Assembly (NCBI GenBank): GCA_029237915.1
Contig: JAQWHD010000036.1
Span: forward strand, 1 to 64,000
Direction of reading: 5' to 3'
DNA from: Thalassotalea sp.
GTDB taxonomy: Bacteria > Pseudomonadota > Gammaproteobacteria > Enterobacterales > Alteromonadaceae
Length of the DNA stretch: 64,000 bases
The notes beneath the pieces were generated by a model. It was not told where the DNA came from, made no database searches, and worked only from the letters and a program-made list of their open reading frames with translations. The position numbers were made by a program, and so were the translations under genes. Below are positions 43,452-55,363 of the stretch, in pieces. Each line of letters begins with the position of its first letter. The stretch's first letter is position 1.

Positions 43452-44728
43452 GAAATTTAACATTAACCGCAATAGCGGCGATCACAACACTGGCATTTAG
43501 TACTGCAGCTATGGCTGAAAAAATTGCCATTATCGGCGGTAAAGTTCACACCATGTCGGTACAAGGTACGCTAGATGAGGCTACGGTATTAATTGAAGAT
43601 GGCCGTATTACCAAAATTATTCCACAAACGGTCTCAACTGACGAAAGCTATCGAGTGATTGATGCTAAAGGTAAAGTCGTTACTCCTGGCTTTATTGGTG
43701 CATTTACTTCTCTTGGTTTAATGGAAGTGCCTTCTTGGTCTGGCACTAACGATGCAACCGTTGAAGATTCGAATTTAAATGCTGCATTAGATGCATCGCA
43801 TGCAATAAATCCTGAAACGAGTTTAAAAAATATTACCCGTATTGAAGGCTTTACTAGCGTAGCAACGTCTTTAAGCTATACCGGCTCTATGTTTAAAGGT
43901 CGTGGTGCGATAATAACCTTAGGTGATTACGATAAGCCACTGATTAAAAAACGTGCATTTATGTCTATGGATTTATCTAATTCAGGTGCCGATGCCAATG
44001 GCGGCTCTCGTGCTGCAATGTGGATTAATTTAAGAAAAGCTTTTAATGAAGCTATCTATGCTGCTCCTTTAGATATCAATCCGCAAACAGAGTGGCATGG
44101 CACGGTTAATATTGAGAATATAAAAGCCTTAATCCCTGTAGTTAAAGGCGAACAGCCTTTATTAATTAAAACCCACCGCGCCGCTGATATTCGTCACATT
44201 TTATATATGATGGAAAACTTTAAGCGCTTGAATGTTACCTTAGTTGGCGCAAGTGAAGCATGGTTAGTTGCCGATGAATTAGCAGCAGCTGGCGTTGCCG
44301 TTATTTTAAACCCAGAGTCTAACTTACCTTATGGTTTTGAAGAAAATGCCGCAACACTTGCTAACGCAGCAAGGTTGAATGCAGCAGGTGTTGATGTAGC
44401 AATTGGTATTAATACTCATAATATCCGTCTAGCCCCACAGCATGCAGGTAATGCTGTAGCTAATGGTTTGCCATGGGAAGCTGGCTTAGCAGCACTAACC
44501 ACTATCCCTGCTAAAATTTACGGTATTGATTCATATTACGGTAGTTTAAAGCCAGGTATGGTTGCTGATGTAGTAGTTTGGTCTGGTGACCCACTTGAAG
44601 TCATGCATGCACCAGATCATGTGATTATTAATGGTGATGAAATCCCATTAGAGTCACGACAAACTAAGTTGCGTGATCGCTACCTTGTGATTGATAACGA
44701 AAAGCCACAACAATATACTCGCCCATAA
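43448..44728 (+). CDS. Amidohydrolase-like protein lacking the HxH metal motif
   Basis: 426 aa, signal peptide (1-23, ending AAMAE). It shares the whole fold with the preceding gene (VTPGFIGAFTSLG against VTPGIIDVHSHLG; SLKPGMVADVVVWSGDP at the end). However, the HxH is replaced by F86 and S88, the FQHAVGA histidine position reads as VGASEA, and the HSDSD region as INTHN. It therefore probably does not bind the usual metals and may be a non-catalytic partner of the upstream enzyme. Confidence 0.82.
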   Translation: MRNLTLTAIAAITTLAFSTAAMAEKIAIIGGKVHTMSVQGTLDEATVLIEDGRITKIIPQTVSTDESYRVIDAKGKVVTPGFIGAFTSLGLMEVPSWSGTNDATVEDSNLNAALDASHAINPETSLKNITRIEGFTSVATSLSYTGSMFKGRGAIITLGDYDKPLIKKRAFMSMDLSNSGADANGGSRAAMWINLRKAFNEAIYAAPLDINPQTEWHGTVNIENIKALIPVVKGEQPLLIKTHRAADIRHILYMMENFKRLNVTLVGASEAWLVADELAAAGVAVILNPESNLPYGFEENAATLANAARLNAAGVDVAIGINTHNIRLAPQHAGNAVANGLPWEAGLAALTTIPAKIYGIDSYYGSLKPGMVADVVVWSGDPLEVMHAPDHVIINGDEIPLESRQTKLRDRYLVIDNEKPQQYTRP

Positions 44729-44730
44729 AA

Positions 44731-44790
44731 TCAAGGGGGTCAGATCAACTTGAAACTTAGCTTATATTTCAAGTTGATCTGACCCCTTGA
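44731..44790. repeat. Long inverted repeat, possible mobile-palindrome remnant
   Basis: Two arms of 25 and 24 nt (each with the core GGGTCAGATCAACTTGAAA) are inverted copies separated by 11 nt; one arm has an extra G. It is GC-rich at the tips and AT-rich in the centre and lies just after the amidohydrolase pair. The core resembles palindromes linked to RAYT-type transposases in related genomes. No transposase lies here. Confidence 0.65.
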
Positions 44791-44800
44791 TTCTGAGACA

Positions 44801-44829
44801 AAAAACCAGCTTAGCAGCTGGTTTTTTAT
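44801..44829 (-). terminator. Terminator of rluF (bidirectional)
   Basis: AAAAAACCAGCT / AGCTGGTTTTTT with a 4-nt loop; T-runs occur on both strands. It lies between convergent genes. Confidence 0.85.
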
Positions 44830-44846
44830 TGATTAGGTTTTAGCCT

Positions 44847-45713
44847 TTAGTCTTTTTTCGGCTTTAAGCTTAAAGTGCCTGAGCTTTCTTTGCTCGGGCC
44901 TTGTGCATTTAGCTCTGCTTCTACTTGTGCCCAAGGGTTGGCTGGCTCACTTGGGTTAATTTTCTTGTGATCAGCTGGCGCGGTTTTAGTAGAGGTTTTC
45001 ACCGCTTCATTAATTTCTGCCATTTCTTGCGCATTTAAGTTGCGCCATTGCCCTGGGCGCATATCAGCTAATGATACCGACATAATGCGTGTACGTTTTA
45101 ATGCAGTTACTTCATAGCCAAGGTATTCACACATGCGGCGAATTTGACGGTTTAAGCCTTGGGTAAGGGTTATTTGAAATACATATTTACCAACCATGCT
45201 TACTTTACAAGGTTTAGTAACCGTTCCTAAAATTGGTACACCACGTGCCATTCGTGCTAAGAAACGCTCACTAATTGGCGTATCAACAGTAACTACGTAT
45301 TCTTTATCATGGGCATTTTCGGCGCGCAAAATTTTATTAACTATATCGCCATCGCTGGTTAAAAATATTAAGCCTTCAGATGGTTTATCTAAACGGCCAA
45401 TCGGGAAGATACGCTCTTTATGACCAATGGCGTCAATAATATTACCGCGTACATCTAACTCGGTTGTACAGGTAATTCCGGTCGGTTTGTTATAGGCAAT
45501 GTAAATTCGGTCAGATTTATTAGCCGGCATGGCAGCCACTAATTTACCATCAACTTTAACCACATCGCCGGGCATGACTTTAGTGCCTAGTTCAGGAACT
45601 TTATCATTAATCGTTACTTGCCCTTGCTCAATTAATTTATCTGCAGCGCGACGAGAGCAGAAGCCCGATTCACTAATAAATTTATTTAAACGTTTGCCGA
45701 TATCTGTGGTCAA
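44847..45713 (-). CDS. rluF: 23S rRNA pseudouridine synthase RluF
   Basis: 288 aa. An N-terminal S4 RNA-binding domain (RLNKFISESGFCSRRAADKLIEQGQV) is followed by the RsuA-type catalytic domain. IGRLDKPSEGLIFLT holds the catalytic Asp, and LTQGLNRQIRRMCEYLGYEVTALKR is highly conserved with E. coli RluF, which modifies 23S U2604. Length equals E. coli (290 aa). The C-terminal tail is Lys/Pro-rich. Confidence 0.92.
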   Translation of the reverse strand: MTTDIGKRLNKFISESGFCSRRAADKLIEQGQVTINDKVPELGTKVMPGDVVKVDGKLVAAMPANKSDRIYIAYNKPTGITCTTELDVRGNIIDAIGHKERIFPIGRLDKPSEGLIFLTSDGDIVNKILRAENAHDKEYVVTVDTPISERFLARMARGVPILGTVTKPCKVSMVGKYVFQITLTQGLNRQIRRMCEYLGYEVTALKRTRIMSVSLADMRPGQWRNLNAQEMAEINEAVKTSTKTAPADHKKINPSEPANPWAQVEAELNAQGPSKESSGTLSLKPKKD

Positions 45714-45884
45714 TGTGTTTTCAACTCTGTAAATATGTTTAATAAAACAGATTATCGCTTAAAAACTAGCGATACGCTTTAAAAAATGATAATAATTACA
45801 ATTATATTGCTAATTTTACGCTTAAACTAGTTAACCAGTTTATCAAAAATACCGATTTTACAATTTATAAGAAGAATACTGCTT

Positions 45885-46400
45885 ATGCCAAACAAAGGAT
45901 TTACCTTAATTGAATTAGTGTTTGTTATTGCTTTGCTTGGTCTTTTAGCTGCAGTTGCCGCCCCCAAATTTATTAATATTTCTCGAGATGCTCGTATTGA
46001 AGCGATTAACCAATTAAAAGTCAGCGTTAAATCAGCTAATGATTTACTTTTTGTTAAGTCTAAAGTACCAAGTTATGTTTTTGAAAAAACAGAGTGCCAA
46101 CCCCGTTGTACAGACATCGATATAGATCAAAATGGCGTTATTGAAATAGATCAAAGTCCTGATTCTACAACCCCAGATGTGCGCTTAATTTGGAGCTATT
46201 TAGATAATGCTGATGTAACTAAACGTATTACTATGTCAGGTGATTTTGTTGAAGAGCGTGACGATCCTGCAGATGTATATTTAGGTTATGACCTAAATGG
46301 CGACGGAGATGTGCAGGACGACTTATGCTCGTTTAAGTATACGCAAGTGTCTGCTGAGGGCGGAGCACCTATATATGAGCTAATTACAGACGGTTGTTAG
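45885..46400 (+). CDS. Type IV pilin / pseudopilin-like protein
   Basis: 171 aa. A prepilin leader of four residues ends in Gly and is followed by FTLIELVFVIALLGLLAAVAAPKF, with the conserved Glu at +5 of the mature protein. The C-terminal domain has four Cys and two Asp-rich loops, DIDQNGVIEID and DLNGDGDVQDD, that look like EF-hand-type calcium loops. Close to MSHA-type minor pilins. It is a solitary gene between rluF and rho; the assembly genes must be elsewhere. Confidence 0.85.
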   Translation: MPNKGFTLIELVFVIALLGLLAAVAAPKFINISRDARIEAINQLKVSVKSANDLLFVKSKVPSYVFEKTECQPRCTDIDIDQNGVIEIDQSPDSTTPDVRLIWSYLDNADVTKRITMSGDFVEERDDPADVYLGYDLNGDGDVQDDLCSFKYTQVSAEGGAPIYELITDGC

Positions 46401-46520
46401 TATTAGCGCGTGCAATTTCGTTTTGTTGACTAATCTACGATTGATCTATGCTTACCGTAAAGACCTTTCTTTTGGCTATCTTGCCAATCAATGATAAATA
46501 CGCATGTATATTTCGGGTAT

Positions 46521-46547
46521 AAAAAAACCTGACAGAGTCAGGTTTTA
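46521..46547 (-). terminator. Terminator of rho
   Basis: AAAACCTGAC / GTCAGGTTTT with a 3-nt loop. On the minus strand it is followed by a T-run. It is also usable by the convergent pilin gene. Confidence 0.85.
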
Positions 46548-46567
46548 AATTAAAACTAAGTAGTAAA

Positions 46568-47827
46568 TTACTTACGTTTCATTGAATCGAAGAAATCATT
46601 GTTAGTCTTAGTCATTGCCAATCTATCAATCATGAATTCCATTGCGTCAATCTCGCCCATCTCATGTACGATTTTACGCAAGATCCACATCTTCTGTAAT
46701 TCATCTTGCTTAGTCAGCAACTCTTCACGACGAGTACCTGAGCGGTTAAAGTGAATAGCAGGGAATACACGTTTCTCAGCAATTTTACGAGATAAATGTA
46801 ATTCCATATTACCAGTACCTTTAAACTCTTCGTAGATAACTTCGTCCATTTTAGAACCTGTATCAACAAGAGCAGTAGCGATAATAGTTAAGCTTCCGCC
46901 TTCTTCAATGTTACGTGCAGCACCAAAGAAACGTTTTGGACGATGTAATGCATTTGCATCAACACCACCCGTTAAGATTTTACCTGATGAAGGGATCACA
47001 GTGTTGTAAGCACGAGCTAAACGAGTAATAGAGTCAAGTAAGATAACTACATCTTTTTTATGCTCAGTTAAGCGTTTGGCTTTTTCAATTACCATTTCAG
47101 CAACTTGTACGTGACGACTTGCTGGCTCATCAAATGTTGATGCGACTACTTCGCCCTTAACTAGGCGTTGCATCTCAGTTACTTCTTCTGGACGCTCATC
47201 GATAAGTAATACCATTAACTCACATTCAGGGTGGTTATGGGCAATACTTTGCGCGATGTTTTGTAATAATAAGGTTTTACCAGCTTTTGGCGGTGCAACG
47301 ATTAGACCACGTTGACCTTTACCAATTGGCGAGGCCAAATCTAAAGTACGAGCAGTGATATCTTCCGTACTACCATTACCACGTTCCATTGTTAAACGGT
47401 CAGTTGGGTGAATTGGCGTAAGGTTTTCAAATAATATTTTGTTGCGAGAGTTTTCTGGCTTATCAAAGTTAACTTCATTAACTTTTAATAAAGCAAAGTA
47501 ACGTTCGCCATCTTTCGGTGGACGAATTTTACCCATTACACTATCACCAGTTCTTAAACTAAAGCGTCTAATTTGGCTTGGTGATACATAGATATCATCC
47601 GGTCCAGCTAGATAAGAAGAATCCGCTGAGCGAAGGAAACCGAAGCCATCTTGTAAAATTTCTAAAACACCGCCACCAAAAATGTCTTCACCACTTTTTG
47701 CGTGAGCTTTTAAAATTGCGAAAATTACGTCTTGTTTACGGGTGCGAGCTAAATGTTCAAGCTTCATTGTCTCAGCTAATTTCATTAAATCGCTGATAGA
47801 CTGAGCTTTGAGTTCGATTAGATTCAT
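46568..47827 (-). CDS. rho: Transcription termination factor Rho
   Basis: 419 aa, exactly the E. coli length. The N-terminal helix and cold-shock RNA-binding domain (about 50-125) have [21 protein letters not shown] is the Walker A motif, [14 protein letters not shown] contains the Walker B region, and [22 protein letters not shown] follows. A hexameric RNA-dependent ATPase for transcription termination. It is next to trxA as in other gammaproteobacteria, with a 217-bp leader that could hold attenuator structure. Confidence 0.97.
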   Translation of the reverse strand: MNLIELKAQSISDLMKLAETMKLEHLARTRKQDVIFAILKAHAKSGEDIFGGGVLEILQDGFGFLRSADSSYLAGPDDIYVSPSQIRRFSLRTGDSVMGKIRPPKDGERYFALLKVNEVNFDKPENSRNKILFENLTPIHPTDRLTMERGNGSTEDITARTLDLASPIGKGQRGLIVAPPKAGKTLLLQNIAQSIAHNHPECELMVLLIDERPEEVTEMQRLVKGEVVASTFDEPASRHVQVAEMVIEKAKRLTEHKKDVVILLDSITRLARAYNTVIPSSGKILTGGVDANALHRPKRFFGAARNIEEGGSLTIIATALVDTGSKMDEVIYEEFKGTGNMELHLSRKIAEKRVFPAIHFNRSGTRREELLTKQDELQKMWILRKIVHEMGEIDAMEFMIDRLAMTKTNNDFFDSMKRK

Positions 47828-48009
47828 ATTGATGGGTCTTTGTGCTTTTATAGTTTTTGCTTAATTAAATAGTGTTTTAAGCGAGCGAAATGCTTGCTAA
47901 AACGAAAAGGTTTTTGAAAATAGATATGTTGAGTGTTTAAGTTAGCATTAAAATTACAATAGGTAAAGTTGTTGCTTAATTAACCGGCAGGTATTTAGTG
48001 ATTTTTATA

Positions 48010-48037
48010 AAAAAGGCTGATTTTCATCAGCCTTTTT
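48010..48037 (-). terminator. Terminator of trxA
   Basis: AAAAAGGCTGAT / ATCAGCCTTTTT with a 4-nt loop and flanking T-run, 7 bp beyond the trxA stop. Confidence 0.85.
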
Positions 48038-48044
48038 CTAGAAA

Positions 48045-48371
48045 TTAAAGATTTGCGTCTAAAAATTCTTTTAATTGGTTCTTAGAAAGAGCACCTACTT
48101 TAGTATCAGCAACTGCACCATCTTTGAATAATAATAATGTTGGAATACCACGGATACCGTATTTTGGTGGAGTACCAGAATTTTGGTCAATATTTAATTT
48201 ACCAACAGTTACTTTACCAGCATATTCTTCAGCAATTTCTGAAAGGATAGGGGCAATCATTTTACAAGGACCACACCATTCCGCCCAAAAGTCTACCAAT
48301 ACAGGGCCAGTAGCATTAATTACATCAGCATCAAAGCCGTCGTCAGTTAACTGAACAATTTTATCGCTCAT
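48045..48371 (-). CDS. trxA: Thioredoxin 1
   Basis: 108 aa from ATG 48371, which has a GGAG site upstream. The 14 extra codons of the longer frame (to 48413) do not match the family. WCGPC with Cys33 and Cys36 is the redox site, and [11 protein letters not shown] holds the cis-Pro. A cytosolic disulfide reductant. It is divergent from rhlB. Confidence 0.96.
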   Translation of the reverse strand: MSDKIVQLTDDGFDADVINATGPVLVDFWAEWCGPCKMIAPILSEIAEEYAGKVTVGKLNIDQNSGTPPKYGIRGIPTLLLFKDGAVADTKVGALSKNQLKEFLDANL

Positions 48372-48609
48372 TTTTTTCTCCAAAAGGGGGCAATACGCCA
48401 TATTAAGTTTCAATATTTATCGATATTGGGATGCATTGCAACTTTTTCAAGATCTTTTTATGGTAATTACTTATAACTTTTCATAATTTCAATAATTAAC
48501 AGTGTTGGCTGTCCATAGTTGTTCTTAAGTGAGCAGGAGCGATGTTTTATATAAAGTTAACAGATATAAATTATGTGAATTGCCATTATATAGTGTTATT
48601 CTACAGTTT

Positions 48610-49887
48610 ATGACAAAAACACATTTAACAGAAACTAAGTTTTCCGATCTAGGTCTTGCGCAAGCAGTCGTTACCGGGTTGGAATCTATGGGCTTTCAAT
48701 ACTGTACAGCCATCCAAGAGAAATCATTACCAATTTTACTTTCAGGTAAAGATATTGCGGGTCAGGCACAAACAGGTGAAGGCAAAACTATCGCTTTTTT
48801 AGCAGCAACTTTCCATCATTTGCTGTCAAAACCAAAGCCAGATCATAATCAGCCGCGCGCGATTATCATGGCGCCAACTCGTGAACTTGCTATTCAAATT
48901 GCTAAAGACGCAAAAGAAATGGTCGAAAGCACAGGCCTTCGCTTAGGTGTCGTTTATGGTGGTGAGGGTTATGAAAGTCAACGTGCAACCTTAGATGCAG
49001 GCGTTGATATTTTAATTGGTACTTGTGGTCGTCTAATCGATTACCTTAAACAGGGTGTTTATAAACTAGATCATATCGAAGCGGTTGTTTTAGATGAAGC
49101 CGACCGTATGTTTGATTTAGGTTTTATCAAAGATATTCGTTTTATGTTCCAACGCATGCCAGGTGCGAAAGAACGTTTAAATATGTTGTACTCGGCAACC
49201 TTATCTTTCCGTGTGAAAGAACTTGCCTTTGAGCATATGAATGATCCTGTAAGCGTTGAAATTGAACCAGAGCAAAAAACCAATTTACGTATTTCTGAAG
49301 AGTTATTTTATCCTTCTAATGAAGATAAAATGGCTTTGTTGCAAACCTTAATAGAAGAAGAGTGGCCTGATAAAGCCATTATCTTTGCCAATACTAAGCA
49401 TGTGTGTGAACGAGTTCATGCTCACCTTGAAGCGGATAAAATTCGCGTTGGCTTATTAACTGGCGATGTTCCGCAAAATAAGCGTAACAAAATACTAGAA
49501 AAATTTACCCAAGGTAGTTTAGATGTACTGGTTGCTACCGATGTTGCTGCTCGTGGTTTACATATTCCAAGTGTAACTCATGTCTTTAACTACGACTTGC
49601 CTGATGACTGTGAAGATTATGTACACCGTATTGGTCGTACCGGTCGTGCGGGAGCTACTGGACATGCAATAAGCTTTGCTTGTGAAGATTCTGTATTTAA
49701 CTTACCTGCTATCGAAACATATATCGAACATGCATTGCCGGTAAGTAAATATGACAGTGATGCGCTATTAACTGATTTACCAAAACCTAAGCCTCGACCT
49801 CGTAGAAACAATACGAATAACCGTGGCCGTAATGGTAATTCTGGTGGTGGTAACCGCACACATCGTCGTCCAAGCCACAACAGATAG
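48610..49887 (+). CDS. rhlB: ATP-dependent RNA helicase RhlB
   Basis: About 425 aa from ATG 48610; upstream codons in the longer frame (from 48529) do not match the family. DEAD-box motifs in order: [13 protein letters not shown] (Q motif), AQTGEGKT (Walker A), [20 protein letters not shown], and [10 protein letters not shown]. The tail is Arg/Asn/Gly-rich, as expected for RNA and degradosome contacts. Walker A has Glu where most RhlB have Thr. The gene is followed by gppA after 10 bp. Confidence 0.95.
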   Translation: MTKTHLTETKFSDLGLAQAVVTGLESMGFQYCTAIQEKSLPILLSGKDIAGQAQTGEGKTIAFLAATFHHLLSKPKPDHNQPRAIIMAPTRELAIQIAKDAKEMVESTGLRLGVVYGGEGYESQRATLDAGVDILIGTCGRLIDYLKQGVYKLDHIEAVVLDEADRMFDLGFIKDIRFMFQRMPGAKERLNMLYSATLSFRVKELAFEHMNDPVSVEIEPEQKTNLRISEELFYPSNEDKMALLQTLIEEEWPDKAIIFANTKHVCERVHAHLEADKIRVGLLTGDVPQNKRNKILEKFTQGSLDVLVATDVAARGLHIPSVTHVFNYDLPDDCEDYVHRIGRTGRAGATGHAISFACEDSVFNLPAIETYIEHALPVSKYDSDALLTDLPKPKPRPRRNNTNNRGRNGNSGGGNRTHRRPSHNR

Positions 49888-49897
49888 GAAGTGTTAA

Positions 49898-51406
49898 ATG
49901 CCTGCAAGCGTCCCTTCTTGCTCTCAGCCGTTATATGCGGTCATTGATTTAGGTTCAAATTCGTTCCATATGCTTATTACTCGCCTGGTTGCAAATAGCG
50001 TCCAGGTGGTTGATAAGGTGAAACGAAAAGTTCGTCTAGCCTCTGGGTTAGACGAGCAAAATATTCTCAACCAGGTCGCCATGGCTCGTGGTTGGGAATG
50101 TTTAAGCTTTTTTGCTGAACGCCTGCAAGATATCCCCCCTGAAAATATTAAAATAGTTGCTACTGCAACCCTTCGTCTCGCACAAAACTCTGCTGACTTC
50201 ATAACCAAAGCTGAAGCTATCTTAGGCCATAAAATCGAATTGATTTCAGGCGAGCAAGAAGCCCATAATATTTATTTAGGTGTGGCTCACACTACATCTA
50301 GTGCCGATAAGCGCTTAGTTATCGATATTGGTGGTGCAAGTACAGAGCTAATTGTCGGTAGTGGTTTTGAAGCAAAAAAATTATGCAGTTTAGACATGGG
50401 CTGTGTCACCTTTAATTCTGAATTTTTCAGCAATGGTGAGTTATCTGCTTCGGCTTTTGGGCAAGCAAATAAAAAAGCTAAAGAAATTTTACAACCACAA
50501 GCTACTGCATACAAAGCGGTTGGTTGGGATTGTGCGTTAGGAGTGTCAGGTACATTACAAGCGGTTGCGGAAGTGCTGTCCGGCCAAGGTAAAGTCCAAC
50601 AAATTACTTTAGAAAACTTGTTAGATATTCAGCAACAAGTTATTCAGTGTAAAACTTTGGATATGCTAAATATACAAGGCTTAGAGCAAGAGCGCATTCC
50701 AGTTTTTGCACCGGGCTTAGCAATACTTATTGCCATATTTGAAACATTTGATGTTGAGGATGTGCAAATTGCCGGTGGTGCTATACGCGAAGGCATTTTG
50801 TATGAGTTGTTACCGAATATGCGTAACGTCAATATTCGTCAGCGCACTCTTGCTGGGTTGATTGAACGCTATAGCATAGATGAACGCCATGCTTACCGCG
50901 TTGCTAATATTGCCGACCAAGCTTTTAATGATCTCAAGGATGTGTGGCAGTTGCCAAACAATTTGGCCAGTATTTTACAGTCTGCTTGTGTTCTACACGA
51001 AATTGGCTTGCTGCTTGAGTATAAGAAAAATAAACAACATGCCGAGTATATATTAAATAATGCTGACTTAGCTGGCTTCTCTGATGCCGAGCGCAAGTTA
51101 CTAATTGCCCTAGTAAGCAATTACAAAACGGAAATCAATTTTGTTACTTTGAGTGAGCAAAGCTTTACTACAAATTCCCTAGCAATTCGCATTATTGCAA
51201 TCCTAAGACTTGCGGTGATCTTATCAAGGCGAAGAACAGACGATGCATTAGAGCGTGTTGGTTTTGATGGTAAAGAAAATGAATTGAGCTTAATACTCGA
51301 AGCCTCGTTTTTAGAGAAACATCCGTTAATTTATGATGGCTTAAAGCGAGAAATTACATTTTTGGCACAGCTAAAATTTCAATTTAATATTTCTATCTTT
51401 AGCTAA
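49898..51406 (+). CDS. gppA: Ppx/GppA phosphatase family (pppGpp 5'-phosphohydrolase)
   Basis: 502 aa. YAVIDLGSNSFHMLI and VIDIGGASTELIVG are the two ASKHA phosphate motifs. ISGEQEAHNIYLGV and the HD-like C-terminal helical half (VLHEIGLLLEYKK) agree with GppA/Ppx. The gene order rhlB-gppA matches E. coli. GppA turns pppGpp into ppGpp; Ppx degrades polyphosphate. The position favours GppA. It shares an operon with rhlB. Confidence 0.92.
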   Translation: MPASVPSCSQPLYAVIDLGSNSFHMLITRLVANSVQVVDKVKRKVRLASGLDEQNILNQVAMARGWECLSFFAERLQDIPPENIKIVATATLRLAQNSADFITKAEAILGHKIELISGEQEAHNIYLGVAHTTSSADKRLVIDIGGASTELIVGSGFEAKKLCSLDMGCVTFNSEFFSNGELSASAFGQANKKAKEILQPQATAYKAVGWDCALGVSGTLQAVAEVLSGQGKVQQITLENLLDIQQQVIQCKTLDMLNIQGLEQERIPVFAPGLAILIAIFETFDVEDVQIAGGAIREGILYELLPNMRNVNIRQRTLAGLIERYSIDERHAYRVANIADQAFNDLKDVWQLPNNLASILQSACVLHEIGLLLEYKKNKQHAEYILNNADLAGFSDAERKLLIALVSNYKTEINFVTLSEQSFTTNSLAIRIIAILRLAVILSRRRTDDALERVGFDGKENELSLILEASFLEKHPLIYDGLKREITFLAQLKFQFNISIFS

Positions 51407-51422
51407 TATTGATGAGTTCTTA

Positions 51423-51447
51423 GGGATAAGCAGTAGCTGCTTATCCC
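51423..51447. terminator. Hairpin between convergent gppA and hemB
   Basis: GGGATAAGCAG / CTGCTTATCCC, 11-bp stem with a 3-nt loop. There is no long T-run, so termination strength is uncertain. Confidence 0.55.
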
Positions 51448-51468
51448 ATACGATAAACTTAACTCAGG

Positions 51469-53288
<1,820 letters not shown>

Positions 53289-53289
53289 A

Positions 53290-53868
53290 CTAATTAGTGC
53301 GTTTAACTTTAATTGAGCGATTTGAATTTTCTGTGGTTAATGAGAACGAATTAAACATACCTCGAGATATTTTTACTTGTTGACCAGCTTTTAATTTTAC
53401 TTTTCCTGAGGATATACTCGACCATTTTTGCCCATTAGTAAAAGTGATTCGCCATTTACCATGAGGGTTTTTGGTTGCAGTTTTTATGGTGAAAATAAAG
53501 TGATCTACGTCGATTTCTGCTTGAGTCTTTTTATGCTCATTACCAAAGTTTTGCTCTATTTGTTTTTGTGGATCTGGCACATTGTTAACTACGACTATTG
53601 GCTCTGGCACAATAGGCTCAGTTATCAAAGTATTAGATTCTGCCGTCGTTATAGCTGCATTGGTTGCTGGTGAATCTATTTTGCTGGTGTTTTGTAATGA
53701 ATTTTTATTGCTAAACCATAAATCAAAACATGCTAGTCGTTCACTATCATTTTTAACCTGCGCACACTTTTGCACTTCAACATCGACCATGGCAAAACTA
53801 ATGTTTACCGGGATAAATAATAAAGCTAGAAGTGCAAAAAAATTAACTGTTGTTGATTGTGTTTTCAT
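53290..53868 (-). CDS. Exported protein with RLACFD motif, unknown function
   Basis: About 192 aa from ATG 53868, which starts a signal peptide ([20 protein letters not shown], ending ISFA). The mature part has [15 protein letters not shown], a two-Cys motif found in many small periplasmic proteins. A Thr/Ala/Pro-rich linker follows, then a beta-rich C-terminal domain ([17 protein letters not shown]). It overlaps the end of tatC by 26 bp. It is not part of the enteric tat operon; function unknown. Confidence 0.72.
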   Translation of the reverse strand: MKTQSTTVNFFALLALLFIPVNISFAMVDVEVQKCAQVKNDSERLACFDLWFSNKNSLQNTSKIDSPATNAAITTAESNTLITEPIVPEPIVVVNNVPDPQKQIEQNFGNEHKKTQAEIDVDHFIFTIKTATKNPHGKWRITFTNGQKWSSISSGKVKLKAGQQVKISRGMFNSFSLTTENSNRSIKVKRTN

Positions 53869-54631
53869 CTTGTTCACTATCTTGTTCGTCATCTTTCGGG
53901 CGTGTGTAAAAGGAGGCCGCTATAAGTCCAACTTCAAATAAAAACCACATAGGGATTGCTAACAATGTTTGTGAGATCACATCAGGAGGAGTAAGTAACA
54001 TGCCAATAACAAAGACACCAACGACAACATAAGGACGCTTTTCTCTTAGTGCATCAGGGGTGGTGAAACCAGTCCAACACATTAATATAATCGCAATAGG
54101 GATTTCAAATGCTGCGCCAAAAGCGAAAAACAGCTTAAGTACAAAGTCCAAATAGCTAGAGATGTCGGTAGCTATAATTACCCCGTCAGGGGCAAAATTA
54201 CTAAAAAACTCAAATGCTAAGGGGAATACCACAAAATAGGCAAATGAAATGCCGCCGTAAAATAAAAAACTGCTACCAAATAGTAAAGGGGCAACTAAGC
54301 GTTTTTCATTTTTGTATAAACCCGGAGCAATAAAACTCCAAATTTGATACAAAATAAATGGCATGGCTAAAAAGATGGAAACCACTAAGGTTAACTTAAA
54401 AGGGGCAAAGAATGGCGATGCTACATCTGTAGCTATCATGCTTGAGCCTTCTGGCATTACCGCGATTAATGGTTTTGCTAAGTATTGATAAATATCTTGA
54501 GCGAAATAAGCTAAGCTGGCAAATATAGCCAACACACTTAATACCATAGATAACAGGCGGCTACGTAACTCTAATAAATGATCAAATAATGATGAGCCAC
54601 TAGATTGTTCACTTGTCATTTTCTTTGTCAC
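53843..54631 (-). CDS. tatC: Sec-independent protein translocase TatC
   Basis: 262-aa inner-membrane protein with six membrane segments. [14 protein letters not shown] (N-terminal helix with the conserved Glu), [13 protein letters not shown], and [21 protein letters not shown] are TatC signatures. It recognises twin-arginine signals and forms the receptor with TatB. The gene starts 23 bp inside the end of tatB, so the two are coupled. The C-terminal tail is acidic. Confidence 0.95.
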   Translation of the reverse strand: MTKKMTSEQSSGSSLFDHLLELRSRLLSMVLSVLAIFASLAYFAQDIYQYLAKPLIAVMPEGSSMIATDVASPFFAPFKLTLVVSIFLAMPFILYQIWSFIAPGLYKNEKRLVAPLLFGSSFLFYGGISFAYFVVFPLAFEFFSNFAPDGVIIATDISSYLDFVLKLFFAFGAAFEIPIAIILMCWTGFTTPDALREKRPYVVVGVFVIGMLLTPPDVISQTLLAIPMWFLFEVGLIAASFYTRPKDDEQDSEQDENTINNS

Positions 54632-54944
54632 TTACAGTTGTTGTATCTTTTGATGCGTAGGGGCGGTTTGCTTCTTCAGCCGCAGATTTTAAAGAATTCA
54701 CTGATGCTTCTAATTCAGGAGACAAGTCTTTTAAACCTTGCTGCTCTGCCTTTTTCAGGTTGGCATGTAGTTCATGCACGCGTAATTCTTCTTTTAGCTC
54801 GGTTTGTACTGAATTACTAAATTGCTTTACATTCTGCATCCAAGAGCGAATGGTGCGTATTGCAGTCGGCAGACGTTCTGGGCCTAATATAATTAGTCCC
54901 ATTACGCCAATAACCATTAACTCCCAAAAGCCAATATCAAACAT
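54609..54944 (-). CDS. tatB: Sec-independent protein translocase TatB
   Basis: 111 aa. The N-terminal membrane helix [26 protein letters not shown] carries the conserved Glu and the GPERLP hinge, followed by an amphipathic helix and a charged tail. It works with TatC as substrate receptor. It lies between tatA (3-bp gap) and tatC. Confidence 0.93.
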   Translation of the reverse strand: MFDIGFWELMVIGVMGLIILGPERLPTAIRTIRSWMQNVKQFSNSVQTELKEELRVHELHANLKKAEQQGLKDLSPELEASVNSLKSAAEEANRPYASKDTTTVSDKENDK

Positions 54945-54947
54945 AAA

Positions 54948-55202
54948 TTATGCCTGGTCTTTGTCTTTTGATTTTTCTTTTACTTCGTCGAAGGTGCTGT
55001 CTGCTTTATCTTGAGTCAGTTTTTCAGCTTTTGCTTCTGGCTCTGCTTCTTCTTTCGAATCTTTATCTTCGCTTACTGCTTTTTTAAAACCTTTAACTGC
55101 TGAACCTAAATCACCACCAATATTACGTAGTTTTTTAGTTCCAAAAAGTAAAATGATAATGGCAAAAACAATTAATAGTTGCCAGATGCTAATTCCGCCC
55201 AT
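54948..55202 (-). CDS. tatA: Sec-independent protein translocase TatA
   Basis: 84 aa. [41 protein letters not shown] is the membrane helix, FGTKKLR hinge and amphipathic helix of TatA. The Asp/Glu/Lys-rich tail is typical. It forms the transport pore for folded twin-arginine substrates. First gene of the tat operon. Confidence 0.95.
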   Translation of the reverse strand: MGGISIWQLLIVFAIIILLFGTKKLRNIGGDLGSAVKGFKKAVSEDKDSKEEAEPEAKAEKLTQDKADSTFDEVKEKSKDKDQA

Positions 55203-55363
55203 AATGGATTCCCTCTTTGTTGATATGTCGTTATTATAATGTGTATATGCTTTATATCATATCAGTTTCAACTATTTATAATATTAGTTTTAATAAAAAA
55301 GTTGATCTAGTGCATACTTAATACTAAGTAATTTATTGGTAATATAAATATAAGGATATTTAT

